64,000 nucleotides of DNA from contig NVUX02000074.1 of assembly GCA_002402045.2 (NCBI GenBank), forward strand, positions 147,235 through 211,234, in the 5' to 3' direction. Below are positions 46,481-55,031 of the stretch, in pieces (positions within the stretch are counted from its first letter, which is position 1; every line of letters starts with the position of its first letter). Made by a program: the position numbers and the translations under genes. Source of the DNA: Paracoccaceae bacterium. GTDB taxonomy: Bacteria > Pseudomonadota > Alphaproteobacteria > Rhodobacterales > Rhodobacteraceae. The notes beneath the pieces are model-generated. The model worked only from the letters and a program-made list of their open reading frames with translations, was not told where the DNA came from and did not search any database.

Positions 46481-47599
46481 TTACACCCGCATCGGCATCA
46501 CGACATAAATCGCGCTGTCATCATTGCCTTCGCGCATCAGCGTTGGGTCGCCCGATGAGTTAAACATAAACACCGCGTTTTCACGGTCCACCTGATTAGC
46601 GATTTCTAGCAAGTATTTGGCATTAAAGCCAATTTCAAGGTGCTCATCACCATAAGCTACTGCCAGCTCTTCCTCGGCAGCGCCGCTATCAGGCGCGTTC
46701 ACTGATAGCACCAAGCGGTCTTCATCAAGGGTTAGCTTCACGGCGCGCGAGCGCTCGGAAGACACAGTAGACACTCGGTCAACCGCGCGGGCAAATTCGG
46801 CGGCGTCTACTTCAAGCCGTTTGGTGTTTCCGGTCGGAATGACGCGGGTGTAATCAGGGAAGGTGCCGTCAATCACCTTAGAGGTCAGCGTGACCTCGGG
46901 GGTGGCAAAGCGGATTTTGGTTTCGGACACAGACACCGCAATCATGGCGTCGTCATCTCCCAGCAGCTTGCCAAGCTCGGCCACGGTTTTGCGCGGTACA
47001 ATTACGCCCGGTAGCTCTTCGGCCCCAATGGGTAAATCAGCATCAATGCGTGCCAGCCGGTGGCCATCGGTGGCCACACAGCGCAGCACAAGGCCATCAG
47101 CGCCTTGTGAGGCATGCATATAAACCCCGTTGAGGTAATACCTTGTTTCCTCTGTAGAAATCGCAAATTTAGCCTTGTCAAACAGCCGCCGTAATACTGG
47201 CGCTTTGGCGGGGAAATTGCACTCATACTCGCTGCTCGCCATGATCGGAAAATCTTCACGCGGCAGCGTAGCTAAGCTGAAATGCGACCGACCAGCGGTG
47301 ATTTCCATGCGCCCTGAGGTGCCATCATCCGAAAGTGCCACCATTGCGCCATCGGGCAGTTTGCGCACAATTTCGTGCAGCATATGGGCCGGCACGGTGG
47401 TGGCCCCTGCCTGCTCTACCATCGCGGGTGATTTATCTATGATCTCGATATCGAGATCAGTGGCGCGAAAACTCACCGTCTCGCCCTCGGCCTCGATCAG
47501 CACATTGGCGAGGATGGGAATGGTATTGCGCCGCTCCACAACCGACTGCGCGCGGCTCATCGCTTTTAACAGGGCAGAGCGTTCAATACTGGCTTTCAT
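46481..47599 (-). CDS. dnaN: DNA polymerase III sliding clamp (beta subunit)
   Basis: A 372-residue beta clamp with three repeats. It begins MKASIERSALLKAMSRAQSV, contains NTIPILANVLIEA, and ends with the hydrophobic tail YVVMPMRV characteristic of clamp C-termini. The ATG at 47599 has GGTGAG 6 bases upstream; one 12 bases earlier is rejected. It lies between an orphan gene downstream of dnaA and recF. Confidence 0.97.
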   Translation of the reverse strand: MKASIERSALLKAMSRAQSVVERRNTIPILANVLIEAEGETVSFRATDLDIEIIDKSPAMVEQAGATTVPAHMLHEIVRKLPDGAMVALSDDGTSGRMEITAGRSHFSLATLPREDFPIMASSEYECNFPAKAPVLRRLFDKAKFAISTEETRYYLNGVYMHASQGADGLVLRCVATDGHRLARIDADLPIGAEELPGVIVPRKTVAELGKLLGDDDAMIAVSVSETKIRFATPEVTLTSKVIDGTFPDYTRVIPTGNTKRLEVDAAEFARAVDRVSTVSSERSRAVKLTLDEDRLVLSVNAPDSGAAEEELAVAYGDEHLEIGFNAKYLLEIANQVDRENAVFMFNSSGDPTLMREGNDDSAIYVVMPMRV

Positions 47600-47728
47600 A
47601 ATTCTCACCACGGTTGCTTTTGTTGGAAAATAACCCTAGCGGATATAGGGAGAAGTTCAAGCGGTAAAGGCAATGTGGATGGGTTGAATGTGTCCTACAT
47701 TCTTGTTCACCTGCAACCACCTAGGTTG

Positions 47729-48049
47729 CTACTCAAACCATACATTTGCGTTGCCTGCAAATTTTGCGGTAAACATTTCCACGAGGTGGGGGAAGTAAGG
47801 CTCTAAATGGAATTTATTTTGCCCGATAACCCCATGGATATTCTTAGCATCCATTGCGACAACTGGGTCATCATACATTGAAGACATTAAGTCGGATGCA
47901 TAGGCAATTTCCGCAAATTTCTCGGCGGTCAATGGGTTGAAGTACCGCAGAATATCGAGGGTAGGAACATGCCCGCCAATTCCCAATTCAACAATCGCAT
48001 CGTTAAAACGGTGGTCGAGTGCCCATGAAGAAAAATGTCCAACTTTCAT
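47729..48049 (-). CDS. Unrecognised 106-residue protein between dnaA and dnaN
   Basis: No family is recognised. The composition is protein-like and acidic with many aromatic residues (FSSWALDHRF, GHVPTLDILRYFNPLTAE, and the C-terminal FHLEPYFPHLVEMF); no signal peptide or TM helix. It lies 40 bases after dnaA on the same strand. No good Shine-Dalgarno precedes it. A small GCAACC/GGTTGC hairpin (47713-47729) follows the stop. Base composition looks more AT-rich than in dnaA and dnaN, which could mean recent acquisition. An insertion between dnaA and dnaN is unusual. Confidence 0.55.
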   Translation of the reverse strand: MKVGHFSSWALDHRFNDAIVELGIGGHVPTLDILRYFNPLTAEKFAEIAYASDLMSSMYDDPVVAMDAKNIHGVIGQNKFHLEPYFPHLVEMFTAKFAGNANVWFE

Positions 48050-48089
48050 AGCGGCAATGTATGGACGTAGTTAAGGAAGTCAATCGCAC

Positions 48090-49448
48090 CTATGCTTCCA
48101 GCATCCGCCGCAGCAATTCCACGTCATCAGCGATCTGGCTATCGGTCAGCTTCATTTCCTCCACCCGCTTCACAGCGTGAATCACGGTCGTATGGTCTCG
48201 CCCGCCAAATTTTCGGCCAATTTCGGGCAGAGATTTAGCGGTGAGCGACTTGCTCAGGAACATCGCAACTTGCCTTGGGCGGGCCACAGCGCGGGCGCGC
48301 CGAGGGGATAACAGATCCGAAATGCGGAGGTTATAATGCTCGGCGACCTTGCGTTGGATTTCGTCGATGGTGACTTTGCGGTCAGACTGGCGTAGTAAAT
48401 CTGCCAGAGATTCTTGTGCCATATCCATCGTAATATCGCGCCCCACCAAGGAGCCAAAAGCAAACAGCCGCGTCAGCGCGCCTTCAAGCACCCGCACGTT
48501 GGAGCTAATGCGGTGCGCCAGAAATTCCAGCACTTTTACGTCAAGGCCCACAGTTGGGTTGGCTCTGGCTTGTGCCTCGGCTTTGGCGTGTAAAATGCCT
48601 AGGCGTAGCTCATAATTCGTCGGATGCAGGTCTACCACCAAGCCCCATTGCAGGCGCGAGCGGATACGCTCTTCCAAGCCTTCAATCTCGCCCGGTGAGC
48701 GGTCAGCCGATATAACTATCTGCTTACCTTGTTCGATCAAGGCATTGAAGGTATGGAAAAATTCGTCTTGGGTCGAGTTTTTACCGGCAATGAATTGCAG
48801 GTCATCGACCATCAGCATATCGACCGAGCGGAACTGCTCTTTGAAGCTATGCATATCCTTAAAGCGTAGGGCTTGCACAAAACGGAACATGAATTGCTCG
48901 GCGGAAAGGTAAAGTACTCGCGCATCAGACCGTGTGGCCCGCACTTCATGTGCAATCGCGTGCATCAGGTGGGTTTTTCCCAAGCCTACACCGCCATAAA
49001 GGAACAGCGGATTAAACGTAACATCGCCACCTTCGGCCACGCGGCGCGCGGCGGCATGGGCCAGCTCGTTGGGCGTGCCGACAACGAATTGGTCAAAGGT
49101 GAAACGGCTATCTAGCGGCGAAGACGCCAGGCGTGGCTCGGCGGGTTTGGCTGCTGCTCTTTCAACCGGCCGTGGCGCCACAGGTGCGGTGGTTTGGCTG
49201 GGGGCTTCAAAAGCCAGGCGGCCAATCTCTACGCCTTCGGCCACGAATAGGTGCAAAATTACATCAGAATAATTGCGCTGCACCCAGTTGCCCATAAAGT
49301 TGGTTGGCACTGAAAATCGAGCGGTCCCGCCCTCGACGCTAAGCAATTCCAAGGGTTCGATCCAATTGCTAAACGCATCAGCACCAATGGTGCTTCGCAG
49401 CTCGGTTCTAATGCGTCCCCAGCAATCAATATGGCTTAATGCGTCCAT
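48090..49448 (-). CDS. dnaA: Chromosomal replication initiator DnaA
   Basis: A 452-residue AAA+ initiator that unwinds the chromosomal origin. N-terminal DnaB-contact domain; Walker A in LYGGVGLGKTHLMHAIAHE; Walker B VDMLMVDDLQFIAGK; sensor/arginine region DRSPGEIEGLEERIRSRLQWG (split reading); C-terminal DnaA-box-binding helix signature GGRDHTTVIHAVKRVEEM. Length is normal. It is transcribed away from rpsT, with an AT-moderate control region upstream. No run of TTATCCACA-like boxes is recognised next to it. Confidence 0.97.
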   Translation of the reverse strand: MDALSHIDCWGRIRTELRSTIGADAFSNWIEPLELLSVEGGTARFSVPTNFMGNWVQRNYSDVILHLFVAEGVEIGRLAFEAPSQTTAPVAPRPVERAAAKPAEPRLASSPLDSRFTFDQFVVGTPNELAHAAARRVAEGGDVTFNPLFLYGGVGLGKTHLMHAIAHEVRATRSDARVLYLSAEQFMFRFVQALRFKDMHSFKEQFRSVDMLMVDDLQFIAGKNSTQDEFFHTFNALIEQGKQIVISADRSPGEIEGLEERIRSRLQWGLVVDLHPTNYELRLGILHAKAEAQARANPTVGLDVKVLEFLAHRISSNVRVLEGALTRLFAFGSLVGRDITMDMAQESLADLLRQSDRKVTIDEIQRKVAEHYNLRISDLLSPRRARAVARPRQVAMFLSKSLTAKSLPEIGRKFGGRDHTTVIHAVKRVEEMKLTDSQIADDVELLRRMLEA

Positions 49449-49692
49449 TTTTGTCCCAATTCGCGCCTGCGCGACCTAGCCCTGCCTTGGGGCGATTATT
49501 GTTTTTTCGTCATGGCGCAAAACAATAGGAAACCTTGATCAAAAACCAGGTTTTGACGGGCGTCTACAATTGTTTTGACGGCGCTTTCGGGCAGAATGCG
49601 GATGATCGCCAAGCTTATGAGCGAAGCTATACCAAGCGCCCAGATTCGGGCAAGAGCACGAATCGCAGAAACTTAACTTTTTTGTGTCAATA
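49449..49692. promoter_or_regulatory. dnaA upstream control region
   Basis: About 240 bases without a gene, between dnaA and the rpsT terminator, expected to hold the dnaA promoter on the minus strand. ACAAT-rich repeats (TTGTTTT at 49500-49506, AACAATAGG, CAATTGTTTTGACG) are seen. No clear cluster of DnaA boxes was found, so no origin is called. Confidence 0.45.
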
Positions 49693-49720
49693 AAAAAGCA
49701 CGCTGAAAAGCGTGCTTTTT
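49693..49720 (-). terminator. Rho-independent terminator of rpsT
   Basis: AAAAAGCACGC pairs with GCGTGCTTTTT around loop TGAAAA. On the minus strand the stem is followed by a T-run (TTTTTTATTG), giving a classical terminator 23 bases after the rpsT stop. Confidence 0.93.
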
Positions 49721-49742
49721 GAAAAACCGAAAGGCGGTTGCT

Positions 49743-50009
49743 TTACGCAGCCATCGCTTTCACGCGCTTCGCAAGACGCGAAACTTTACGGCTGGCCGTG
49801 CTTTTGTGCCAGATACCTTTGGTCACGCCACGCATGATTTCAGGCTGGGCGTTTTTAAGCGCCGTAGCGGCCACAGTCTGGTCGCCGCCTACAATGGCTT
49901 CTTCCACGCGGCGGATATAAGTCTTGATCCGTGTGCGGCGGTTTTTGTTGATTTCAGCGCGACGCTCAGATGTACGAGCGCGTTTTTTTGATTGGGGCGA
50001 GTTAGCCAT
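49743..50009 (-). CDS. rpsT: 30S ribosomal protein S20
   Basis: An 88-residue basic protein starting [25 protein letters not shown] (read across two segments), with the S20 helical bundle and C-terminal [19 protein letters not shown]. Position next to dnaA is the common alphaproteobacterial order. Only a weak Shine-Dalgarno is seen. Confidence 0.96.
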   Translation of the reverse strand: MANSPQSKKRARTSERRAEINKNRRTRIKTYIRRVEEAIVGGDQTVAATALKNAQPEIMRGVTKGIWHKSTASRKVSRLAKRVKAMAA

Positions 50010-50089
50010 AATTTTTAATCCGGTTTTTCATGTAATTCGTTGAAGCGATCCTCTACGCCCGATAGGAAGCAGAGTCAACAGGGTTGGTG

Positions 50090-50866
50090 CTATTTGCCCC
50101 GAAATTGTGGCGCACGTTTTTCAGAAAACGCGGCCATGCCTTCAGATTGGTCCTCTGTCGCAAAAAGCGCGTGGAAAACACGGCGCTCATAAAGCAGGCC
50201 TTCACGCAGCGTGGTTTCATATGCACGGTTCACGGTTTCCTTGATCGCCATGGTCGTTAGCATCGATTTTTCTGCAATTTTGCCTGCGGTTGCCTTGGCA
50301 TCTTTCAGTAAATCCTTACACGGCACCACGCGCGAAACCAGCCCAGAGCGCTCAGCCTCCTCAGCTTCCATAAAACGCCCCGTCAGGTTCATTTCCATGG
50401 CTTTTGATTTTCCGACGAATCGGGTCAGCCGCTGGGTGCCGCCAATGCCGGCCATCACGCCAAGGTTCACCTCGGGCTGGCCAAATTTCGCGGTGTCGGA
50501 GGCAATAATAAAATCACACATCATCGCCAGCTCACAGCCGCCGCCAAGGGCAAAGCCGGAAACAGCCGCGATGATGGGCTTGCGGGTGCGGAGAATGGCT
50601 TCGGTTTCGGAGGTGAAATAATCCTCCATAAACATGTCGACAAAACTTTTGTCAGCCATTTCTTTTATGTCGGCCCCTGCGGCAAAGGCCTTTTCAGAGC
50701 CGGTGATAATAATCGCCCGCACGTTCTTGTCGGCATCCGCCGCGGCCAAAGCCTGCCCTAGCTCACCCAAAAGCTGGGCGTTGAGTGCGTTGAGCGCCTC
50801 GGGACGGTTGAGCGTGATCATGGTTACATGATCCTCGGTGTCCACAAGAATGGTTTCGTAAGCCAT
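50090..50866 (-). CDS. Enoyl-CoA hydratase
   Basis: A crotonase-family protein of 258 residues. Family segments are [20 protein letters not shown], the oxyanion-hole [24 protein letters not shown], and [20 protein letters not shown] with the [11 protein letters not shown] segment that carries the second acidic region. Function: hydration of trans-2-enoyl-CoA in fatty-acid oxidation. GAAGGA precedes the ATG. It lies in the conserved replication-block neighbourhood, upstream of rpsT. Confidence 0.93.
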   Translation of the reverse strand: MAYETILVDTEDHVTMITLNRPEALNALNAQLLGELGQALAAADADKNVRAIIITGSEKAFAAGADIKEMADKSFVDMFMEDYFTSETEAILRTRKPIIAAVSGFALGGGCELAMMCDFIIASDTAKFGQPEVNLGVMAGIGGTQRLTRFVGKSKAMEMNLTGRFMEAEEAERSGLVSRVVPCKDLLKDAKATAGKIAEKSMLTTMAIKETVNRAYETTLREGLLYERRVFHALFATEDQSEGMAAFSEKRAPQFRGK

Positions 50867-50919
50867 AAAGGATTCCTTCGTAATTCAGCCCCGAAAGTGT
50901 AGCATGGCGGGCGGTTTGG

Positions 50920-51987
50920 TCAAGCCTTCAAGGTTTGATTTTTGTATTCTTGCTCAATTTCCAGCAGCCGCTGCTTGCGCCACAAGCCGCCACCATACCC
51001 CGTGAGCGCGCCATCTGCCCCGATCACACGATGGCACGGAATAACCAGTGCGATCTGGTTTGCGCCATTGGCGCGGGCCACCGCACGGGCGGCGCTGGGG
51101 CGGGAGATTTGCTGGGCAATTTGCCCATAGCTCCGCGTTTCCCCTGCCGGAATTTTTTGCAATTCACCCCAGACCGCACGGGTAAACGCGCTGCCATACA
51201 GGGCGGTTGGCGTGGCGAAAACCGCGGATTCGCCACTGAAATAGGCTGCAAGTTCAGCGCGGATCTGCTCAGATCTCGCGGTTCGGCCTATCCCGATTTC
51301 ACCTTTGGCCATAGCGTTTAGCCTAGAAAGTTCGGCGGGGAGGGCTTTGCGGTCAATAAACTCAAGCAGGTGCAAATGAGTGGTGCTACATAGCGAAATC
51401 ATGTCGCCAATTGGCGTTTCTATCCAATCTGCCAGCAGCAGGCCCGTCGTGCCAAGCGCGCCGGGGGCACAGCCCAAAAGCGTGGCGAAAGCGGCCCTGA
51501 AAGCACTGGAAGATTCGAATCCGGCATCCAGCTGAGCGTCTATCACCTTGCCACCGTTTGAGATGGTCTCGAACCCCTCTCTCAAGCGCCTCAGCCGGGC
51601 CATTTCTAAGAATGTCATGCCAAATTGCCGCTTAAAGCTTCGGCGGACGGTTGAAAGATCAAAGCCCATGCGGGTGAGGTCTGATTCGGCCCAGCGAAAC
51701 GCGGGGCGATCATCCAGTGCCTTTAAGAGCGCGCCGATGGTTGGGTCAGCCTTGGCCGCTGGGGCCAGTGGGTGGCAGCGTTTGCAGGCGCGAAAGCCCG
51801 CCTCGATACAGGCGCCGATCGTGGCATAAAACGTGCAGTTTTCTGGCTTGGGTTTGCGGGCAGGGCAGGTGAGGCGGCAAAAAATGCCGGTGGTTTTTAC
51901 GCCCACATAGGCGTGGCCCTCAAATTGACCATCCCGCGTGAGCAGCGCTTTATAAAGGGTTTTATCATCAGGGAGTTTAAATAGCAT
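50920..51987 (-). CDS. ada: Bifunctional DNA-repair methyltransferase/AraC activator Ada
   Basis: A 355-residue Ada with all three parts. The N-terminal AdaA zinc domain has Cys37, Cys41, Cys68 and Cys71 (GIFCRLTCPAR...FRACKRC), spaced as in E. coli Ada. An AraC-type HTH (SFKRQFGMTFLEMARLRRL, then FESSSAFRAAFATLLG) follows. The C-terminal O6-methylguanine methyltransferase has the acceptor VIPCHRVIGADGALTGYGGGL (split reading, Cys about 318). The ATG at 51987 is chosen because it starts the AdaA domain; upstream in-frame residues overlap mutM. It sits 49 bases after mutM on the same strand, so two base-repair genes are adjacent. Confidence 0.94.
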   Translation of the reverse strand: MLFKLPDDKTLYKALLTRDGQFEGHAYVGVKTTGIFCRLTCPARKPKPENCTFYATIGACIEAGFRACKRCHPLAPAAKADPTIGALLKALDDRPAFRWAESDLTRMGFDLSTVRRSFKRQFGMTFLEMARLRRLREGFETISNGGKVIDAQLDAGFESSSAFRAAFATLLGCAPGALGTTGLLLADWIETPIGDMISLCSTTHLHLLEFIDRKALPAELSRLNAMAKGEIGIGRTARSEQIRAELAAYFSGESAVFATPTALYGSAFTRAVWGELQKIPAGETRSYGQIAQQISRPSAARAVARANGANQIALVIPCHRVIGADGALTGYGGGLWRKQRLLEIEQEYKNQTLKA

Positions 51988-52036
51988 TTTGGCGGTATAG
52001 CACGGTAGCCGGCCTGCGCCGCCGAAAATCGGGCGT

Positions 52037-52876
52037 TTATAGCAGATGCTTTTGGCAGCGTGGGCAATAAAAACTTGAGCGGCCTGATTGTGTGATTCGC
52101 GCAATCTCTCCGCCGCATGCTGGCTTCAAGCATGGCTCTCCTTCGCGACCATAGGTTTTAAAGCTGTGCTGAAAATACCCGAGCTCGCCATTGGCTTGCC
52201 GATAGTCTTTTAACGAAGACCCGCCTGCGGCAATCGCCTCACTCAACACATCACGGATATGCCCGACCAGCGTGCTTACACGCGCCGGTTTGAGCACAGC
52301 ACTGCTGGATTGCGGCGCGATTCCGGCGCGCCACAACGCCTCGCATACATAAATGTTGCCAAGGCCTGCCACGATCTTTTGGTCGAGCATGGCCGATTTG
52401 ATCGGGGTTTTCCGGCCTTTCAGGCGGGCGCTGAAATAGGCGGCATTAAAGCTGTTGCCCAAAGGCTCCGGGCCAAGCGCCTTGAGCAATTTGTGGTTAT
52501 CGCGGCTGGTGGTTTCCAGTAAATCGAGCGAGCCAAAGCGGCGAGGGTCATTAAACAAAATCCGCACGCCATTTGCCATGTCCAAAATGACGTGGTCATG
52601 CTTTTCAGGCGGCAGCGCCCCGCTTTCATCAATCGTCACCTTGCCAGACATTCCCAGATGCACCAGCAGGCTCTCGCCGCTATCCAGCGCCATCAAAATA
52701 TACTTTGCGCGCCGCTGCATGCCCTCCACCCGCGCCCCCGTCAGTCGCGCGCCAAAGTGTTCAGGAAACGGCCAGCGCAGGCCTTCACGGCGCACCTCGG
52801 CCCGCACAATCTGCTGGCCATCCATCACCGGCATCAGGCCGCGCATTACGGTTTCTACTTCGGGAAGCTCGGGCAT
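52037..52876 (-). CDS. mutM: Formamidopyrimidine-DNA glycosylase
   Basis: A 279-residue Fpg that removes 8-oxoguanine. The catalytic N-terminus is PELPEVETV (Pro2/Glu3 after Met removal). The H2TH region and [17 protein letters not shown] are clear, and the C-terminal zinc finger has four cysteines (CLKPACGG...YCPRC). The ATG directly follows the TAG of a 28-codon frame (TAGATG), so translation may be coupled to it. Confidence 0.96.
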   Translation of the reverse strand: MPELPEVETVMRGLMPVMDGQQIVRAEVRREGLRWPFPEHFGARLTGARVEGMQRRAKYILMALDSGESLLVHLGMSGKVTIDESGALPPEKHDHVILDMANGVRILFNDPRRFGSLDLLETTSRDNHKLLKALGPEPLGNSFNAAYFSARLKGRKTPIKSAMLDQKIVAGLGNIYVCEALWRAGIAPQSSSAVLKPARVSTLVGHIRDVLSEAIAAGGSSLKDYRQANGELGYFQHSFKTYGREGEPCLKPACGGEIARITQSGRSSFYCPRCQKHLL

Positions 52877-52963
52877 CTAGTGGTCACACAACGCAAAGCC
52901 AACCGCCTGCTCGCGGGCTATCGCCCACGCAGGGATCAGGAAAAATAACAAAGTCGTACGCAT
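52877..52963 (-). CDS. 28-residue ORF directly upstream of mutM, possibly secreted or a leader
   Basis: The start codon has the strong Shine-Dalgarno GGAGG 6 bases upstream (GGAGGCTTTTATG). The peptide begins MRTTLLFFLIPAWAIA, a hydrophobic signal-like stretch, with a short tail ending ALCDH, and stops immediately before the mutM ATG. It may be a small exported peptide or a translated leader that couples ribosomes to mutM. No family is known to me. Confidence 0.55.
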   Translation of the reverse strand: MRTTLLFFLIPAWAIAREQAVGFALCDH

Positions 52964-53009
52964 AAAAGCCTCCTTGATGAGACCGTAAGTATTGCTTAGG
53001 GTTGCAGCT

Positions 53010-53936
53010 ATGACAACCGCTTTCCTTACCCACCCCGACGCGCTGAACCACGTTAACCCCGAAGGCCATGCCGAATGTGCGGCGCGCCTAGAAGCGGTGT
53101 ATGCGGCGACCGCCGGTCTTGATCTGCTACGCGTTGAGGCCCCCCTTGCTGGCAATACCCCGATCCTGCGCGCCCATCCACAAAGCTATATTGATAATCT
53201 TGAGGCGCAGGCGCCCGCCGTTGGCATCGTAGCGCTGGACCCGGACACCTCCCTTTCCGCCGGAAGCATGAACGCTGCTCGCCGTGGCGTTGGGGGTGTT
53301 TTGAAGGCGGTGGAACTGGTGCTGGATGGCGAGGCCGGCAACGCTTTTGTGGCCATGCGCCCACCCGGCCACCATGCCGAGCGCGAAAAATCCATGGGGT
53401 TTTGCTTGTTTGGCAATGTTGCGATTGCGGCTTTGCATGCGCTTGAGGCGCGCGGCCTTTCTCGTGTGGCCATTGTGGATTTTGACGTGCACCACGGCAA
53501 TGGCACGCAAGATATCCTGTGGACCGAACCCCGCATCCGGTATTTTTCCAGCCACGGTATGCCGCTTTACCCCGGCACGGGCGCTTTGGATGAGCGCGGT
53601 GCGCACGGCCAAATTGTGAACATCCCGCTGCCGCCGGGCAGCACCGGTGCGCTTTATCGTGAAAAGCTCGAAAATATCATCCTGCCCGCGTTGGACGATT
53701 TTCGCCCTGAGCTGTTGCTAATCTCTGCCGGATTCGATGCTCATGAGGGCGATCCGCTGGCTAACCTCAACTGGCAAGACGAGGATTTCACTTTCGCCAC
53801 GCGGCGGCTTTGCGAAGTGGCGCAAAAACATTGCGCTGGGCGGGTGGTATCGGCGCTGGAAGGGGGCTATAACCTTTCCACATTGGGCGGGCTGGTGCGC
53901 GCGCATATTGAGGTTTTGCAGGAGTTTTCGGCATGA
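53010..53936 (+). CDS. Histone deacetylase-family hydrolase
   Basis: A 308-residue member of the arginase/deacetylase superfamily (acetoin-utilisation/class II HDAC type). Visible are PPGHHAEREKSMGFCLFGNVA with the tandem histidines, the zinc-binding IVDFDVHHGNGTQDI, SAGFDAHEGDP, and EGGYNLSTLGGLV. It could act on polyamines, acetylated proteins or amides; the target is unknown. The ATG at 53010 is used because upstream residues are not family-like. It overlaps xseB (ATGA), heading the xseB-ispA-dxs run. Confidence 0.9.
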   Translation: MTTAFLTHPDALNHVNPEGHAECAARLEAVYAATAGLDLLRVEAPLAGNTPILRAHPQSYIDNLEAQAPAVGIVALDPDTSLSAGSMNAARRGVGGVLKAVELVLDGEAGNAFVAMRPPGHHAEREKSMGFCLFGNVAIAALHALEARGLSRVAIVDFDVHHGNGTQDILWTEPRIRYFSSHGMPLYPGTGALDERGAHGQIVNIPLPPGSTGALYREKLENIILPALDDFRPELLLISAGFDAHEGDPLANLNWQDEDFTFATRRLCEVAQKHCAGRVVSALEGGYNLSTLGGLVRAHIEVLQEFSA

Positions 53937-54169
53937 GTAACGTTTCCAAAATGAGCTTTGAAGACGCGATGGGCGAGCTTGAAACGCTGGTCGGTCAGCT
54001 TGAATCGGGTAATGTGCCGCTGGCGGAATCCATCAAGCTATATGAGCGCGGCGATGCGCTAAAAAAACATTGCGAGAAAAAACTGGCCGAGGCCGAGGAA
54101 AAGGTCGCGCAAATCACCAAAGGGGCCGACGGAGAGGCCACTGGCGCCACGCCTGTTACCTATGACTAG
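53933..54169 (+). CDS. xseB: Exodeoxyribonuclease VII small subunit
   Basis: A 78-residue subunit that binds the XseA nuclease. It shows the family helical core MSFEDAMGELETLVGQLESGNVPLAESIKLYERGDAL, read across two segments, and the lysine/glutamate-rich helix KKLAEAEEKVAQI. Overlaps with both neighbours (4 and 8 bases) indicate one translational unit. Confidence 0.95.
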   Translation: MSNVSKMSFEDAMGELETLVGQLESGNVPLAESIKLYERGDALKKHCEKKLAEAEEKVAQITKGADGEATGATPVTYD

Positions 54170-55022
54170 CTTTGAAACCGCGCTAAAATCTACGGCAAAC
54201 GCTGTTGAGCATCGGCTGGATGAGCTTCTGCCGCGCGGGGGCCGGATTGCCGAGGCTATGCGCTATGCCGCGCTTGCGGGTGGCAAACGGCTGCGGGCGT
54301 TTTTGGTCGTTGAAAGCGCTCAGCTTTTCGGGGCCGCTGGTGCGATGGATGCCGCCGCCGCCGTGGAGTGCATACACGCGTATTCACTTGTGCATGATGA
54401 CCTTCCGGCGATGGATGATGATGATTTGCGCCGCGGCAAGCCGACGCTGCACATCAAATGGGACGAAGCCACCGCCGTGCTGGCAGGGGACGCGCTGCAA
54501 GCGCAAGCCTTTGAAATAATTGCTGATATGCAGGCGAGTAATGCCGCCAAGCTGGCGCTCATCCAAAGCCTCGCGCAGGCGTCTGGCGCGCAGGGCATGG
54601 TGCTGGGGCAAGATTTGGATATCGCCGCTGAAAGCGCGGCCAGCCCGCTTACGCTCCCCGAAATCACCCATCTGCAAGCCCTGAAAACCGGCGCGCTTAT
54701 TCGGTGGTCGGCGGGGGCAGGGGCGCTGCTGGCGGGGGAAAACCCGACCGCGCTGCACAGCTATGCCGAGGCATTGGGCAACGCTTTTCAAATTCAAGAC
54801 GATATTCTGGATGTAACCGGCTCGGAGGCTGAAACCGGCAAGCGGGTGCAAAAAGATGCAGGCGCGGGCAAGGCAACCTTCGTGACTTTGCTCGGGTTGA
54901 GCAGCGCTCGGAAGCGTGCTGCTGAGCTGGTAGAGCAGGCGGTTTCCCACCTTGCACCTTATGGCACGCAAGCAGACCGCTTGCGTGATGTGGCGCAATA
55001 TATCATAAGTAGAAGCGCATAA
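54162..55022 (+). CDS. ispA: Farnesyl/geranyl diphosphate synthase
   Basis: A prenyltransferase of 286 residues making FPP from IPP and DMAPP/GPP. It has the first aspartate-rich motif DDLPAMDDDDLRRGKPT, the basic GGKRLRAFLVVES, and the second motif FQIQDDILDVTG. The ATG at 54162 overlaps xseB by 8 bases. The product feeds quinone side chains and hopanoid/carotenoid synthesis. It is followed after 9 bases by dxs, so isoprenoid genes are clustered. Confidence 0.95.
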   Translation: MTSFETALKSTANAVEHRLDELLPRGGRIAEAMRYAALAGGKRLRAFLVVESAQLFGAAGAMDAAAAVECIHAYSLVHDDLPAMDDDDLRRGKPTLHIKWDEATAVLAGDALQAQAFEIIADMQASNAAKLALIQSLAQASGAQGMVLGQDLDIAAESAASPLTLPEITHLQALKTGALIRWSAGAGALLAGENPTALHSYAEALGNAFQIQDDILDVTGSEAETGKRVQKDAGAGKATFVTLLGLSSARKRAAELVEQAVSHLAPYGTQADRLRDVAQYIISRSA

Positions 55023-55031
55023 GGATTCGCC

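Noticed and set aside
47713..47729. GCAACC/GGTTGC dyad after the orphan gene as a terminator
   Set aside because: Short 6-bp stem without a T-tract; mentioned only as a note.
49449..49692. Chromosomal origin next to dnaA
   Set aside because: No cluster of TTATCCACA-like boxes or unwinding element could be read, so only a promoter region is listed.
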